A stretch of 64,000 bases of DNA from Minicystis rosea (GTDB lineage Bacteria > Myxococcota_A > Polyangia > Polyangiales > Polyangiaceae). Made by a program: the position numbers and the translations under genes. Of this stretch, positions 34,132 to 41,767 are shown piece after piece (position 1 is the stretch's first letter; each line of letters opens with the position of its first letter). The notes under the pieces were generated by a model. That model saw nothing but the letters and a program-made list of their open reading frames with translations. It had not been told where the DNA came from and ran no database searches. The stretch covers positions 15,329,501 through 15,393,500 of the forward strand of contig CP016211.1 in the NCBI GenBank assembly GCA_001931535.1, read 5' to 3'.

Positions 34132-34866
34132 TCATGCGCGTGCGGAGAGCACCACGGCGTGCGGGCGTCGCACGTAGTCGTCCCAGTACTCCGCGCCGTG
34201 CGCGGCGATACCCTCGGGCGCGATCGCCGCATCGTGCCACACGAGATCCTTCAGGCCGGCTTCGTGCAGGGCGCTCTCGTACGTCGCCTTGGACCACAGG
34301 AACGCCTTGAGCTGGAACGGCAAGCTCGCGAGCTTCGAGATGACCGTGACCTCGTCGCCCTCGCGGCCGCTCGAACGGATCTCGAAATCGTACTTGTGGT
34401 AGTAGCTCGGCGTCGTCAGCTCCACGTCGGCGTTGAGCGAGATGGAGACGAGGAGCGCGCCGGGCGCGAGCGACGCGCGCAGGTTCCTGCACATCGCGAA
34501 GAGCACCTCCTTCGTGGGCGCGTAGTGCAAGAGATACGTCGCCGTGACGATGTCGAAGGTCCCGAGCGTGTGCGCCTCCGCCGCGTCCTGCACCACGTAC
34601 TCTATGCCGAGAGGCGCGCTCTGCTCGACGTGGCGGGCATACCCGACCATCCCCTCCGAGTTGTCGATGCCCACGACGCGCGCGGCGCCCCGCTCCTTGA
34701 AGCGACGCGAGTAGAGCCCGGTGCCGCAGGCCACGTCGAGGATGGTCTTGCCCGTGATGTCGCCGAGCGCGCGGAAGAACGTGTGCTCCTCGAAGTGGCG
34801 GCGGACCGGCCACGCGGCGGTCGCCTCCGTGATTTGGGCGAGCACGTCGTACTGGTTTTGGGACAT
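34132..34866 (-). CDS. SAM-dependent methyltransferase
   Basis: A 244-residue class I methyltransferase. Motif I is ILDVACGTGLYSRRF (about 43-57), followed by VVGIDNSEGMV and the motif II/III region FDIVTATYLLHYA. The acceptor substrate is unknown; small-molecule methylation is likely. ATG 34866 is preceded by AAGGAG seven bases away. It is separated by 50 bp from the lipoprotein gene upstream in the same direction. Confidence 0.88.
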   Translation of the reverse strand: MSQNQYDVLAQITEATAAWPVRRHFEEHTFFRALGDITGKTILDVACGTGLYSRRFKERGAARVVGIDNSEGMVGYARHVEQSAPLGIEYVVQDAAEAHTLGTFDIVTATYLLHYAPTKEVLFAMCRNLRASLAPGALLVSISLNADVELTTPSYYHKYDFEIRSSGREGDEVTVISKLASLPFQLKAFLWSKATYESALHEAGLKDLVWHDAAIAPEGIAAHGAEYWDDYVRRPHAVVLSARA

Positions 34867-34916
34867 GTCGAGTCTCCTTGTCGATGTCGAGAGCGAGCGG
34901 ATGGGGAGCGGCGAGA

Positions 34917-35711
34917 TCAGAGACAGACCGGCGGATCTCCCCACTCGTGGGAGCACTCGACGCCGGCGGCGCAGGGCGGCTTGCCCGGACCGCAGATGGA
35001 TGCGCACCAGCCGGTCGCGCCGGCGTTGCGCTTGCCCGCTGGGCAAGTGGGCGGTACGGCGGGCTCGCCGCGGGCGCACGCGAGGATCTTGTCGCAGTGG
35101 CCGTCGTACGTGCGCTCGCAGTCGGGCTGCGCCATCGGCGCCTCGGAGCACTCGCGCGCGCCGGTGAGCTTCTTGTGGCACTCGCAGATCAACGCCGAGG
35201 GCGCGGTGCCGTCGAGCGGTGACGCGGCGCCTTGGAACTCACCGACGACGATGGGCTTGGGCGTGCCGCGCGGCCACTTCACGACGAGCGGGTGGCTCTT
35301 GTCGGTCCACGAGAACTTCGCCTCGAAATCCGTGCCTTCGAGCACGGGCGTGATCACGCTCGTCACGCCGCCGGCCGCATAGACGATGGTCTCTCCGCGG
35401 CCGCCGCGCGTGATCTGCACGGTGGTCGGCGTGCCGCCTTTGTCATCGTGATCGCGGCAGGTGACGCGTAGCCACTCGCGCACCATCTTGGTCTCGCACT
35501 TGAGCGCGCTCGATCCCTTGACCGTGACCTCGCGCGCGGCCGCGTATTCGGAGAGGGAAGGCACGGGCGTGCGGCCCGGCGGGAGCGGCTTGGCGACGGC
35601 CGCAGGCGGCTCGGGCGGCGGAGGCGCGGGGCCGGCATCCAAAGAAGGCGGCTTGTCCTTGCCGCAGCCCGCGGCGGCGACGGCGAGGATCGACAGAGCG
35701 ACGATGCGCAT
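34917..35711 (-). CDS. lipoprotein, hypothetical
   Basis: A 264-residue exported protein with signal peptide and lipobox VAAAGC, a Pro-rich linker (LDAGPAPPPPEPPAAV), a middle beta-rich region and a Cys-rich C-terminus with about 14 Cys (ICECHKKL, CASICGPGKPPCAAGVEC). Function is unknown. It is divergent from another lipoprotein gene 109 bp away. Confidence 0.75.
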   Translation of the reverse strand: MRIVALSILAVAAAGCGKDKPPSLDAGPAPPPPEPPAAVAKPLPPGRTPVPSLSEYAAAREVTVKGSSALKCETKMVREWLRVTCRDHDDKGGTPTTVQITRGGRGETIVYAAGGVTSVITPVLEGTDFEAKFSWTDKSHPLVVKWPRGTPKPIVVGEFQGAASPLDGTAPSALICECHKKLTGARECSEAPMAQPDCERTYDGHCDKILACARGEPAVPPTCPAGKRNAGATGWCASICGPGKPPCAAGVECSHEWGDPPVCL

Positions 35712-35820
35712 GCGTGGCGATGGTAACGCGAACACGCGCGTTCGCGCGGTGAACCTCGCCGGCGCGCGCCTCGCGTGCCATCGTGTCGCCGTGCGCCCGG
35801 AGCCGGCGCCCCGAGGTTTC

Positions 35821-36912
35821 ATGCGACGTGCGCTCGTGATTCTGCCGATGGTTCTCTGGGGATGTGAGAGCGCGCTGCCCGCGCCGGTGACGGTCGAGGC
35901 GAGCGCCGCGGCCACGGCGTCGCCGACCGCGTCGAGCGCCGCGGATGTGCCGCTCGCGCCGCTGCCGCCCGAGCTCGAAGCGCCCGGGGCGCAGGGCTGC
36001 TCGTCGTCGACGACCGGGCATCATCGGCTGCGCTTCCGAGCCGACATGCCACCTTTCTTGACGCTCGCGGGGGCGAGCGCGACGGTCGATCTGACGGTCG
36101 CCGGCCCCGCCGGCGGCGCGATGATGCGCGCGGTTCACCGTGGATTCACGGTGCATGGCATCACGGCCGCGGACGATCTCGCGCTCGCGCCCGCGCGGCC
36201 CATGGTGTTGGGCGGCTTCATCGTGCCTGCGCCCGACGCGCGCTTGACGTGGAAAGCGACCGTGCCGGGGACCATCACGGTCGGCTTCGCGCTCGAGGGT
36301 GATCTCGAAGCGCTCCCCGAGGCTCACCTCGATGCGAGCGCGCTGCCGTGCGACGCCGTCACGTTGGACGTGGCCCCCTTCGATCCGAGCACCGCCGCAC
36401 CCCACTCGCCGCAAGAGCGCGCCGCGCTGCTCACCGCCGGCAAGGCCGTGCCGATCTCGCGCACGCCTGAAGGCGCTCCGATCGCGCGCCTCCGCGTGAC
36501 CACCGCCGACGCCGGCATCGTCGTGATCGAGACGCGGGGACGTCGATCGCTGGTTCGGCGCGAGGCTTCGCAAGGCGTGGTGTTCGGTTGGGTCGCGGCG
36601 TCCGACGTGAAGCCGCTCCCCAAGGATGGAGTGGGTGAAGCGTTGGGCGGGGGCGGTTTCGGCCTCGTCGGTGTCGGCGACTCGAGCGCGCGGCCGCGCA
36701 CGGTGCGCTGCGATCGCATCGTGCCGCTCGTCGCCGAGGTCGCCGGCGAGCGTCGCACCATCGGGAGCGTCGCAGCCGGCGCGGTGATCTCGCTGCTGGA
36801 GCGCAAAGGCGAGACCTTCACCGTTCAGCTCCCGGATGGATTCGAGGCCGATGCGGCGGCGCGCATCGGCGTGCCTGGCGCGCACGTCGAGAGCTGCCCC
36901 GAAGCGCGCTGA
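35821..36912 (+). CDS. lipoprotein, hypothetical
   Basis: A 363-residue exported protein. Signal peptide MRRALVILPMVLWGC has the lipobox VLWGC. An Ala/Ser/Pro-rich linker (about 20-58) leads into a beta-rich middle part (RFRADMPPFLTLAGASATVD). Two SH3-like segments with the pattern KAVPISRTPEGAPIARL and AAGAVISLLERKGETFTVQL suggest bacterial SH3 modules that bind cell wall or peptides. It ends two bases before the convergent NFACT-R gene. GAGG precedes the ATG. Confidence 0.7.
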   Translation: MRRALVILPMVLWGCESALPAPVTVEASAAATASPTASSAADVPLAPLPPELEAPGAQGCSSSTTGHHRLRFRADMPPFLTLAGASATVDLTVAGPAGGAMMRAVHRGFTVHGITAADDLALAPARPMVLGGFIVPAPDARLTWKATVPGTITVGFALEGDLEALPEAHLDASALPCDAVTLDVAPFDPSTAAPHSPQERAALLTAGKAVPISRTPEGAPIARLRVTTADAGIVVIETRGRRSLVRREASQGVVFGWVAASDVKPLPKDGVGEALGGGGFGLVGVGDSSARPRTVRCDRIVPLVAEVAGERRTIGSVAAGAVISLLERKGETFTVQLPDGFEADAAARIGVPGAHVESCPEAR

Positions 36913-36914
36913 CG

Positions 36915-37298
36915 CTACTCGCTGCCCGGCACGGCCTCGGGCTTGACCTTGATGCTCTTGAAGCGAGCCAGCTCGACGAGCCCCTTGGGCGCGCCGCGCG
37001 GCTTGGAGACGTCCGACGCGCGGCAATAGTGGACCTCGACGCGCGGCGCGCCCCGGGCCTTCGAGTACCAGGCCGCGAGCTGCGCGGCCCGCTCGATCAC
37101 GCCGCGCGGAACCTCACCCTTCTCGGGGTTTTTCACGATCACGTGGCTGCCGGGCGTCCCGCCGCCGACGTGGAGCCACAGATCGTGCGGCTCGGCGACG
37201 TCGAAGGTGAGGTGATCGTTGTCCTCGTCGCCGCGCCCCACGAGGATGTCGAAGCCCTCGACGGTGACGGTGCGGTACGGCCTGCCCTTGCTCGCCAT
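36915..37298 (-). CDS. stand-alone NFACT-R (DUF814) domain protein
   Basis: A 127-residue protein consisting only of an NFACT-R domain: ILVGRGDEDNDHLTF, then DLWLHVGGGTPGSHVIVKN and AAQLAAWYSKARGAPRVEVH, the same signature as the C-terminal part of RqcH/NEMF/FpbA proteins. In those, this domain binds RNA or tRNA on stalled 60S/50S subunits. The usual N-terminal NFACT-N and coiled-coil parts are absent, so canonical tail synthesis is unlikely without a partner. It is convergent with the lipoprotein gene. Confidence 0.85.
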   Translation of the reverse strand: MASKGRPYRTVTVEGFDILVGRGDEDNDHLTFDVAEPHDLWLHVGGGTPGSHVIVKNPEKGEVPRGVIERAAQLAAWYSKARGAPRVEVHYCRASDVSKPRGAPKGLVELARFKSIKVKPEAVPGSE

Positions 37299-37476
37299 GC
37301 GCGCCTCCGTAGCACGGCTCGGCCCGCGCGCGGCTCGTCTCGCATTCGTCGGGCAGCGCGTTCGTGCACGCGGAGACGCGCCCGCGGTGCAGATTCGCAG
37401 CTCCCGCTATCTCGCGCGGCCGAGCGCTCGCCGCCACATTGCGAGCGCGCGGCGGGCGCGGCTACGCTCCCGCGAC

Positions 37477-38160
37477 ATGGGCTTGGAAGCGACGTGCACC
37501 ATCGAATGGCAGGGGCGATCGTTCACCGGCAAGGCGCTCCTCGAAAGCACGGAGCTCATCGTGCGCGGCGAGCACAGGCTGAAGATCGCGCGCGATCGCA
37601 TCACCGCCGTGACGGTCTCCGGCGGAGCGCTGCGCGTGACCGTCGGTACGGACACCGCGATCTTCGCGCTCGGTGATGCGAGCGAGCGGTGGGCGCGCGC
37701 GCTTCAGACGACGAAGAGTCGCCTCGACAAGCTCGGCGTCAAGCCGGGGCTCGTGACCTCCGTCGTCGGCGTGGAGGACGCGTCGTTCCACGACGAGCTG
37801 CGCGCGCGCATCGGCACCTTCGCCGAAGGCACGCCGGCCGAGGGCGGTGACCTGCTCTTCTTCGGGCTGCAATCACGCGCGGATCTGCACCGCATCGACG
37901 CGCTCGAGGCCACGCTCGCGCCGACGGGCGCGCTCTGGCTCATCCGTCCCAAGGGCCACGCGGAGATCACCGAGGCCGTCGTGCGCGCCGAAGCCCATCG
38001 CGCCGGTCTCGTCGACGTGAAGGTGGCGAGCTTCTCCGCCACGCACACCGCCGAGAAATTCGTGATCCCCGTTGCTGCGCGCGGCGCCGCACCGACCAAG
38101 CAAGCCCCGGCGAAAGCGGCATCGAGCATCCGCCGGACGACGATCGCGAAGCGCGGCTGA
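37477..38160 (+). CDS. DUF3052-like protein
   Basis: A 227-residue cytoplasmic protein. An N-terminal beta domain (TCTIEWQGRSFTGKALLEST, PH-like in feel) covers residues 1-85. The C-terminal half follows the DUF3052 pattern: GDLLFFGLQSRADLHRI, ALWLIRPKGHAEITEAVV and LVDVKVASFSATHTAEKFVI, a Rossmann-like methyltransferase-related fold without an obvious SAM motif. Function is unknown. It ends 21 bp before the convergent GreB-like gene and is divergent from the NFACT-R gene. Confidence 0.65.
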   Translation: MGLEATCTIEWQGRSFTGKALLESTELIVRGEHRLKIARDRITAVTVSGGALRVTVGTDTAIFALGDASERWARALQTTKSRLDKLGVKPGLVTSVVGVEDASFHDELRARIGTFAEGTPAEGGDLLFFGLQSRADLHRIDALEATLAPTGALWLIRPKGHAEITEAVVRAEAHRAGLVDVKVASFSATHTAEKFVIPVAARGAAPTKQAPAKAASSIRRTTIAKRG

Positions 38161-38181
38161 GGCTCACGCTCCGCCTGATTC

Positions 38182-38703
38182 TCAACCTCGCTCGCTCGAT
38201 CCCGATCGCGTGTAGCGCACGTCGATCACCTCGAGCTCCTCGCTCCCGCGCGGGGACCGCACGACCACGACGTCACCCACCTCCGCCCCGAGCAGCGACA
38301 GCGCGATGGGAGATCGAAAGCTCACATCGCCGCGCGCAGGATCCGCCTCGTCGACGCCCACCAAGCGATAGCGACGCTCGCCGCCGTCCTCCGCGCGAAC
38401 CGTGACCGTCGCCCCGAAGAGCACGCGATCGGGAGGCTGCGTCGTGGGATCGATGATCTCCAAAGCCTCGACGCGTCGGCCGAGGAACGCGAGCCGTCGA
38501 TCGACCTCGCGGATCGCGCGGGCGTCTCCCTTCGCGATGGCCGCGGGACGATCGATCTGCGTGACGCGATCGATCTCCTCCCGCAACCGCGCCGCGCCCT
38601 CCGGCGTCATGTAGTTCTTCACGCCCGGAGGCAGCTCCGCGCCGAGCGGTCGCGCGGGGGCATCGTCGTCGTCGTCGGATTCGCGGGTGAACGCCTTGCT
38701 CAT
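38182..38703 (-). CDS. GreA/GreB-type transcription elongation factor
   Basis: A 173-residue Gre-family protein. The N-terminal coiled-coil region (NYMTPEGAARLREEIDRV, then REVDRRLAFLGRRVEALEII) is short, and its tip reads DARAIRE, so the acidic pair needed for transcript cleavage is not clearly present. The C-terminal FKBP-like domain is complete (VLFGATVTVRAEDGGERRYR, PIALSLLGAEVGDVVVV). A GreB-like role at paused RNA polymerase is likely; the altered tip suggests a Gre-like regulator without strong cleavage activity. The acidic N-terminus (DDDDD) is unusual. Confidence 0.82.
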   Translation of the reverse strand: MSKAFTRESDDDDDAPARPLGAELPPGVKNYMTPEGAARLREEIDRVTQIDRPAAIAKGDARAIREVDRRLAFLGRRVEALEIIDPTTQPPDRVLFGATVTVRAEDGGERRYRLVGVDEADPARGDVSFRSPIALSLLGAEVGDVVVVRSPRGSEELEVIDVRYTRSGSSERG

Positions 38704-38845
38704 GACGGCGACGGTCCAGCATAGTGATGGCCGGCACCGGGGGCGAAGCCGAATCCGCGGAGAATCGGCTCGATCGGCGGCGCTCGAGGTCGCTTTCGCG
38801 GTGCCCCTTGCTCCCCGTCGGCGAACGGCGTGATACCTCCCGCCC

Positions 38846-40303
38846 ATGGCTGACGATCTCCGCGACGACGCGACGCTCGACCCGATGGACTGGGAGGCGT
38901 TTCGCGCGACGGGGCACCGCATGCTCGACGACATGATCGACTTCCTCCGCGACGTGCGATCGCGGCCCGCGTGGCGAAAGCCCACCGACGAAGCGAAGGC
39001 CACGCTCTCTGCTCCCGCGCCCGAAGGGCCGACGCCGCTCGCGGAGATCTACGCAGACTTCCGCCGCGCCGTGCTGCCCTTCGCGAGCGGCAACGTGCAC
39101 CCCGGCTTCGTCGGTTGGGTGCATGGCAGCGGCACGCCCACCGGGATGCTGGCCGAGCTCTTGGCCGCGGGCATGAACGCCAACGTCGGTGGCCGCGATC
39201 ACGCCGCGGTGTACGTGGAGCGCCAGGTGATCGGCTGGTGCCGCGCGCTCTTCGGCTTTCCCGAGGGGGCGAGCGGCCTCCTCGTCACCGGCACCTCGAC
39301 CGCCAACCTCATCGCCGTGATCGTGGCGCGCACGGCCAGGCTGGGCGCGAGCGTGCGGGCCGAGGGGCTCCGCGGCGCGCCTCGCCTCACGGCGTATGCA
39401 GGCAAGTCGGTGCACGGCTGCGTCTCCAAGGCGATGGAGATGAGCGGCCTCGGCGCGGATGCGCTGCGGCTCATCCCGCTCGGGCCCGATCGCCGCATGG
39501 ATGTCGCCGCGCTCCGCGAAGCCATTGCAGCCGATCGGGGCGCCGGGGCTACGCCGTTCTTGATCGTCGGCACCGCGGGCGCCGTCGACACGGGCACCAT
39601 CGACGATCTGAGCGCGCTCGCGTCGCTGTCCGAAGAGGAAGGCCTCTGGTTCCACATCGATGGAGCGTTCGGCGCGCTCGCCGCGATGAGCCCGGAGCTC
39701 AAGCCGCGTCTCGCCGGGATCGAGCGCGCGAGCTCGATCGCCTTCGACTTCCACAAGTGGGCGCACGCGCCGTACGACGCCGGCTGCGTGCTCGTGCGCG
39801 ACGGCGCCCTCCAGCGCGCCGCCTTCGCCACCGAGCCGCCCTACCTGAGCCGCTTCGATCGCGGCACCGCCGCAGGCGCGCCCTGGTTCGCCGACTATGG
39901 CCCCGATCTCTCGCGCGGCTTCCGCGCGCTCAAGGTGTGGTTCACCTGGCGCGAGCACGGCACCGCGGGCCTCGGCGCGGCCATGCTGAAGAACTGCCGC
40001 CAGGCCGAGGCCCTCGGCCGCATCATCGCGGGCGATACCGACCTGGAGCTCCTCGCGCCGGTGAGCCTCAACATCGTGTGCTTCCGCTTCCGCCGCGAGG
40101 GCATCACCGACGCGACGCTCGACACGATCAACAAGGAGCTCGTCACCTCCTGCCAGGAGACCGGCATCGCCGTGCCATCGACCACCTCGATCGACGGGCG
40201 CCTCGCCATTCGCGTCAACCTCACCAACCACCGCACCACGATGGCCGATCTCCACCGCCTGCTCGCCTTCGTCCGCGAGCGCGGCGCCGTTCTCGCGGGG
40301 TGA
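38846..40303 (+). CDS. PLP-dependent group II amino-acid decarboxylase
   Basis: A 485-residue aromatic-L-amino-acid-decarboxylase-type enzyme. The substrate/PLP region shows VHPGFVGWVHGSGTP; LVTGTSTANL is the phosphate-binding part; HIDGAFG supplies the Asp that pairs with the pyridine N; and the Schiff-base Lys is in FDFHKWAHAPYD. Family length and fold type I features are intact. Possible substrates are Tyr, Trp, Dopa or Glu; the sequence alone does not decide. A hairpin just downstream separates it from a convergent gene. Confidence 0.92.
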   Translation: MADDLRDDATLDPMDWEAFRATGHRMLDDMIDFLRDVRSRPAWRKPTDEAKATLSAPAPEGPTPLAEIYADFRRAVLPFASGNVHPGFVGWVHGSGTPTGMLAELLAAGMNANVGGRDHAAVYVERQVIGWCRALFGFPEGASGLLVTGTSTANLIAVIVARTARLGASVRAEGLRGAPRLTAYAGKSVHGCVSKAMEMSGLGADALRLIPLGPDRRMDVAALREAIAADRGAGATPFLIVGTAGAVDTGTIDDLSALASLSEEEGLWFHIDGAFGALAAMSPELKPRLAGIERASSIAFDFHKWAHAPYDAGCVLVRDGALQRAAFATEPPYLSRFDRGTAAGAPWFADYGPDLSRGFRALKVWFTWREHGTAGLGAAMLKNCRQAEALGRIIAGDTDLELLAPVSLNIVCFRFRREGITDATLDTINKELVTSCQETGIAVPSTTSIDGRLAIRVNLTNHRTTMADLHRLLAFVRERGAVLAG

Positions 40304-40315
40304 GCGTCGGATCGA

Positions 40316-40334
40316 GCGCGATCATCGATCGCGC
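40316..40334. terminator. terminator hairpin between convergent genes
   Basis: GCGCGATC-ATC-GATCGCGC, a perfect 8-bp stem with a 3-nt loop, 13 bp after the decarboxylase stop and 19 bp from the end of the convergent gene. Confidence 0.5.
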
Positions 40335-40352
40335 GCCATCGCGATCTCGCTG

Positions 40353-41141
40353 CTACTCGGTTGCGTTTGCGATCCGAGGCTCGTCCACGCCTCTGCGCAT
40401 GGAGCGCACCGCCCGCCGCGCCACGGTGCGCGCCACGACGAGGGCCGTGCCAGCGCCGAGCTCCACAGCGGCTGGCAGCGCGAAGCCTTCGGCCCACTGC
40501 GGATTCTCGGCGACGTACGCATCGAGCGTCCGCTGCGCCTCGGCGCGAAAGCGCCCGCCGCGCGCGGGCACGAGCGGAGGTGGCAGGGTGTTCATCCGAA
40601 CCACGCCGGTCGTCGCATCGAAGCGATCGGACCAGAACGTTTCGATCGCGTGGTGCAGCACGGCGCGTTGCCACGACGAGATCCCCGGCGTGCCCAACGA
40701 CCACACGCCTTCATTGAACGCGAGCACCAAGTAGCTCAGCGGATACCACACCTCCGTGACGACCATGCGATGGCGCGGAAACGCGAGCCCCACCCGCGCG
40801 AACGCCTCGGCGTACATCAGCGGGAGCAGCGGGCTCGAACGGTGGCGCGCCCGCATGAATCCATACGTGCTGCGCACCAAGACGACGCGCGTGCCGAGGA
40901 CCTCCGTCGGCTGATCGCTCAGCACCGTGAACCCCTGGATCCCCTCCTCGTCGCGGTACACGCCCACCGATCGGCAAGCACGAACGACGGCGTCGAACGC
41001 CGCGCGATCCACCGCCGGATCGACCTCGGGCTTGAGCCGCATGAATTCCAAGCGGAAACGCCAGAGCGCCTCGAGCTCCGCTTCATGCAAGACGTCGCCC
41101 CGCGACGTCTCCAGCGAAAGGCCGCGGATGGAGATCCTCAT
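40353..41141 (-). CDS. GNAT-like protein
   Basis: A 262-residue protein with weak GNAT-like architecture: VGVYRDEEGIQGFTVLSDQ resembles the strand pair before the acyl-CoA site, and the segment RSTYGFMRARHRSSPLLP takes the place of the Arg-Gly loop. It resembles the protein encoded at 4773-5612 in layout, so the two may be distant paralogues. The substrate is unknown. ATG 41141 is chosen because the longer frame is Arg/Gly-rich. No neighbour gives a functional hint. Confidence 0.55.
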   Translation of the reverse strand: MRISIRGLSLETSRGDVLHEAELEALWRFRLEFMRLKPEVDPAVDRAAFDAVVRACRSVGVYRDEEGIQGFTVLSDQPTEVLGTRVVLVRSTYGFMRARHRSSPLLPLMYAEAFARVGLAFPRHRMVVTEVWYPLSYLVLAFNEGVWSLGTPGISSWQRAVLHHAIETFWSDRFDATTGVVRMNTLPPPLVPARGGRFRAEAQRTLDAYVAENPQWAEGFALPAAVELGAGTALVVARTVARRAVRSMRRGVDEPRIANATE

Positions 41142-41293
41142 CGTCGCGAGCGATAGCCGATCGGACCACGGAGAGGAACGGGCAGGTCGGACACCTCGTC
41201 GGCCGCGGCCTCGTTCGAGGTGCCGGTCGACGCGCGGCCTGGAGACGCATCCTCCCGCGGGTCGACCAGCAGCCACACGCGAAGCGAATGATG

Positions 41294-41305
41294 TTTACAT
41301 GTAAA
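41294..41305. promoter_or_regulatory. palindrome TTTACATGTAAA
   Basis: A perfect 12-bp palindrome followed by GGATCG, resembling TTCACATGTGAAGGATCG at 46127-46144. AT-rich dyads are rare in this window. It could be an operator or small hairpin; the target is unknown. Confidence 0.4.
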
Positions 41306-41584
41306 GGATCGGCCTGCTGATGCTTCCCGTATCGTTCCGCACCCGCGGCCTCGCCCTGCGCATGCCGCTTGAAATGGCGGTGCGATCCCCACCGTCGTCG
41401 ACCTATCCGTCCGATCCTCTCGACCGTCCGAGCACGTGGGTGACGGTTCGTCCCGAGATGTCGTCGCGTTCGAACCGCGTGGGCTCGTGGTCATCGCCCG
41501 GAGCGCGGGGAGGCGCAGCGGCGACATGGGCAACCAACGATCGTGGGGGCGGGCGCGACGCGCCGGCTCGGGAAAGGACGGACA

Positions 41585-41604
41585 TTCCTGCGCGAACGCA
41601 GGAA
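41585..41604 (-). terminator. hairpin downstream of tRNA-Pro
   Basis: On the minus strand TTCCTGCG-TTCG-CGCAGGAA, an 8-bp perfect stem capped by a UUCG tetraloop, 6 bp after the tRNA 3' end. There is no T-run; it probably marks the precursor 3' end. Confidence 0.5.
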
Positions 41605-41610
41605 ATCAAG

Positions 41611-41684
41611 TCGGGGAGGCGGGATTTGAACCCGCGACAACGAGCACCCAAAGCTCGTGCACTACCGGACTGTGCGACTCCCCG
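41611..41684 (-). tRNA. tRNA-Pro (anticodon TGG)
   Basis: A 74-nt cloverleaf on the minus strand: acceptor CGGGGAG/CTCCCCG with discriminator A, D arm GCAC-AGTCCGGTA-GTGC, anticodon arm CGAGC-TTTGGGT-GCTCG with anticodon TGG (reads CCA/CCG), variable loop TTGTC, and T arm GCGGG-TTCAAAT-CCCGC. All stems pair fully. The 3' CCA is not encoded. No integrase lies next to it. Confidence 0.96.
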
Positions 41685-41767
41685 GAGACGTGCGCGCTTC
41701 CCAGCGCGACGCGCAGCGAACCCTAGCCGAGCGCCCTCGCTCTCGCAAGGCTCCGCCCCGCTGCCGG

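Larger units (their letters stand above)
41142..41610. other. 469-bp intergenic region upstream of tRNA-Pro
   Basis: No gene is supported. It contains the palindrome TTTACATGTAAA (41294-41305) and the hairpin following the tRNA (41585-41604). The rest shows no recognisable signal. Confidence 0.5.

Noticed and set aside
41611..41684. Integration site of a genomic island at tRNA-Pro
   Set aside because: No integrase, no repeated tRNA 3' end and no change in composition beside the tRNA gene.
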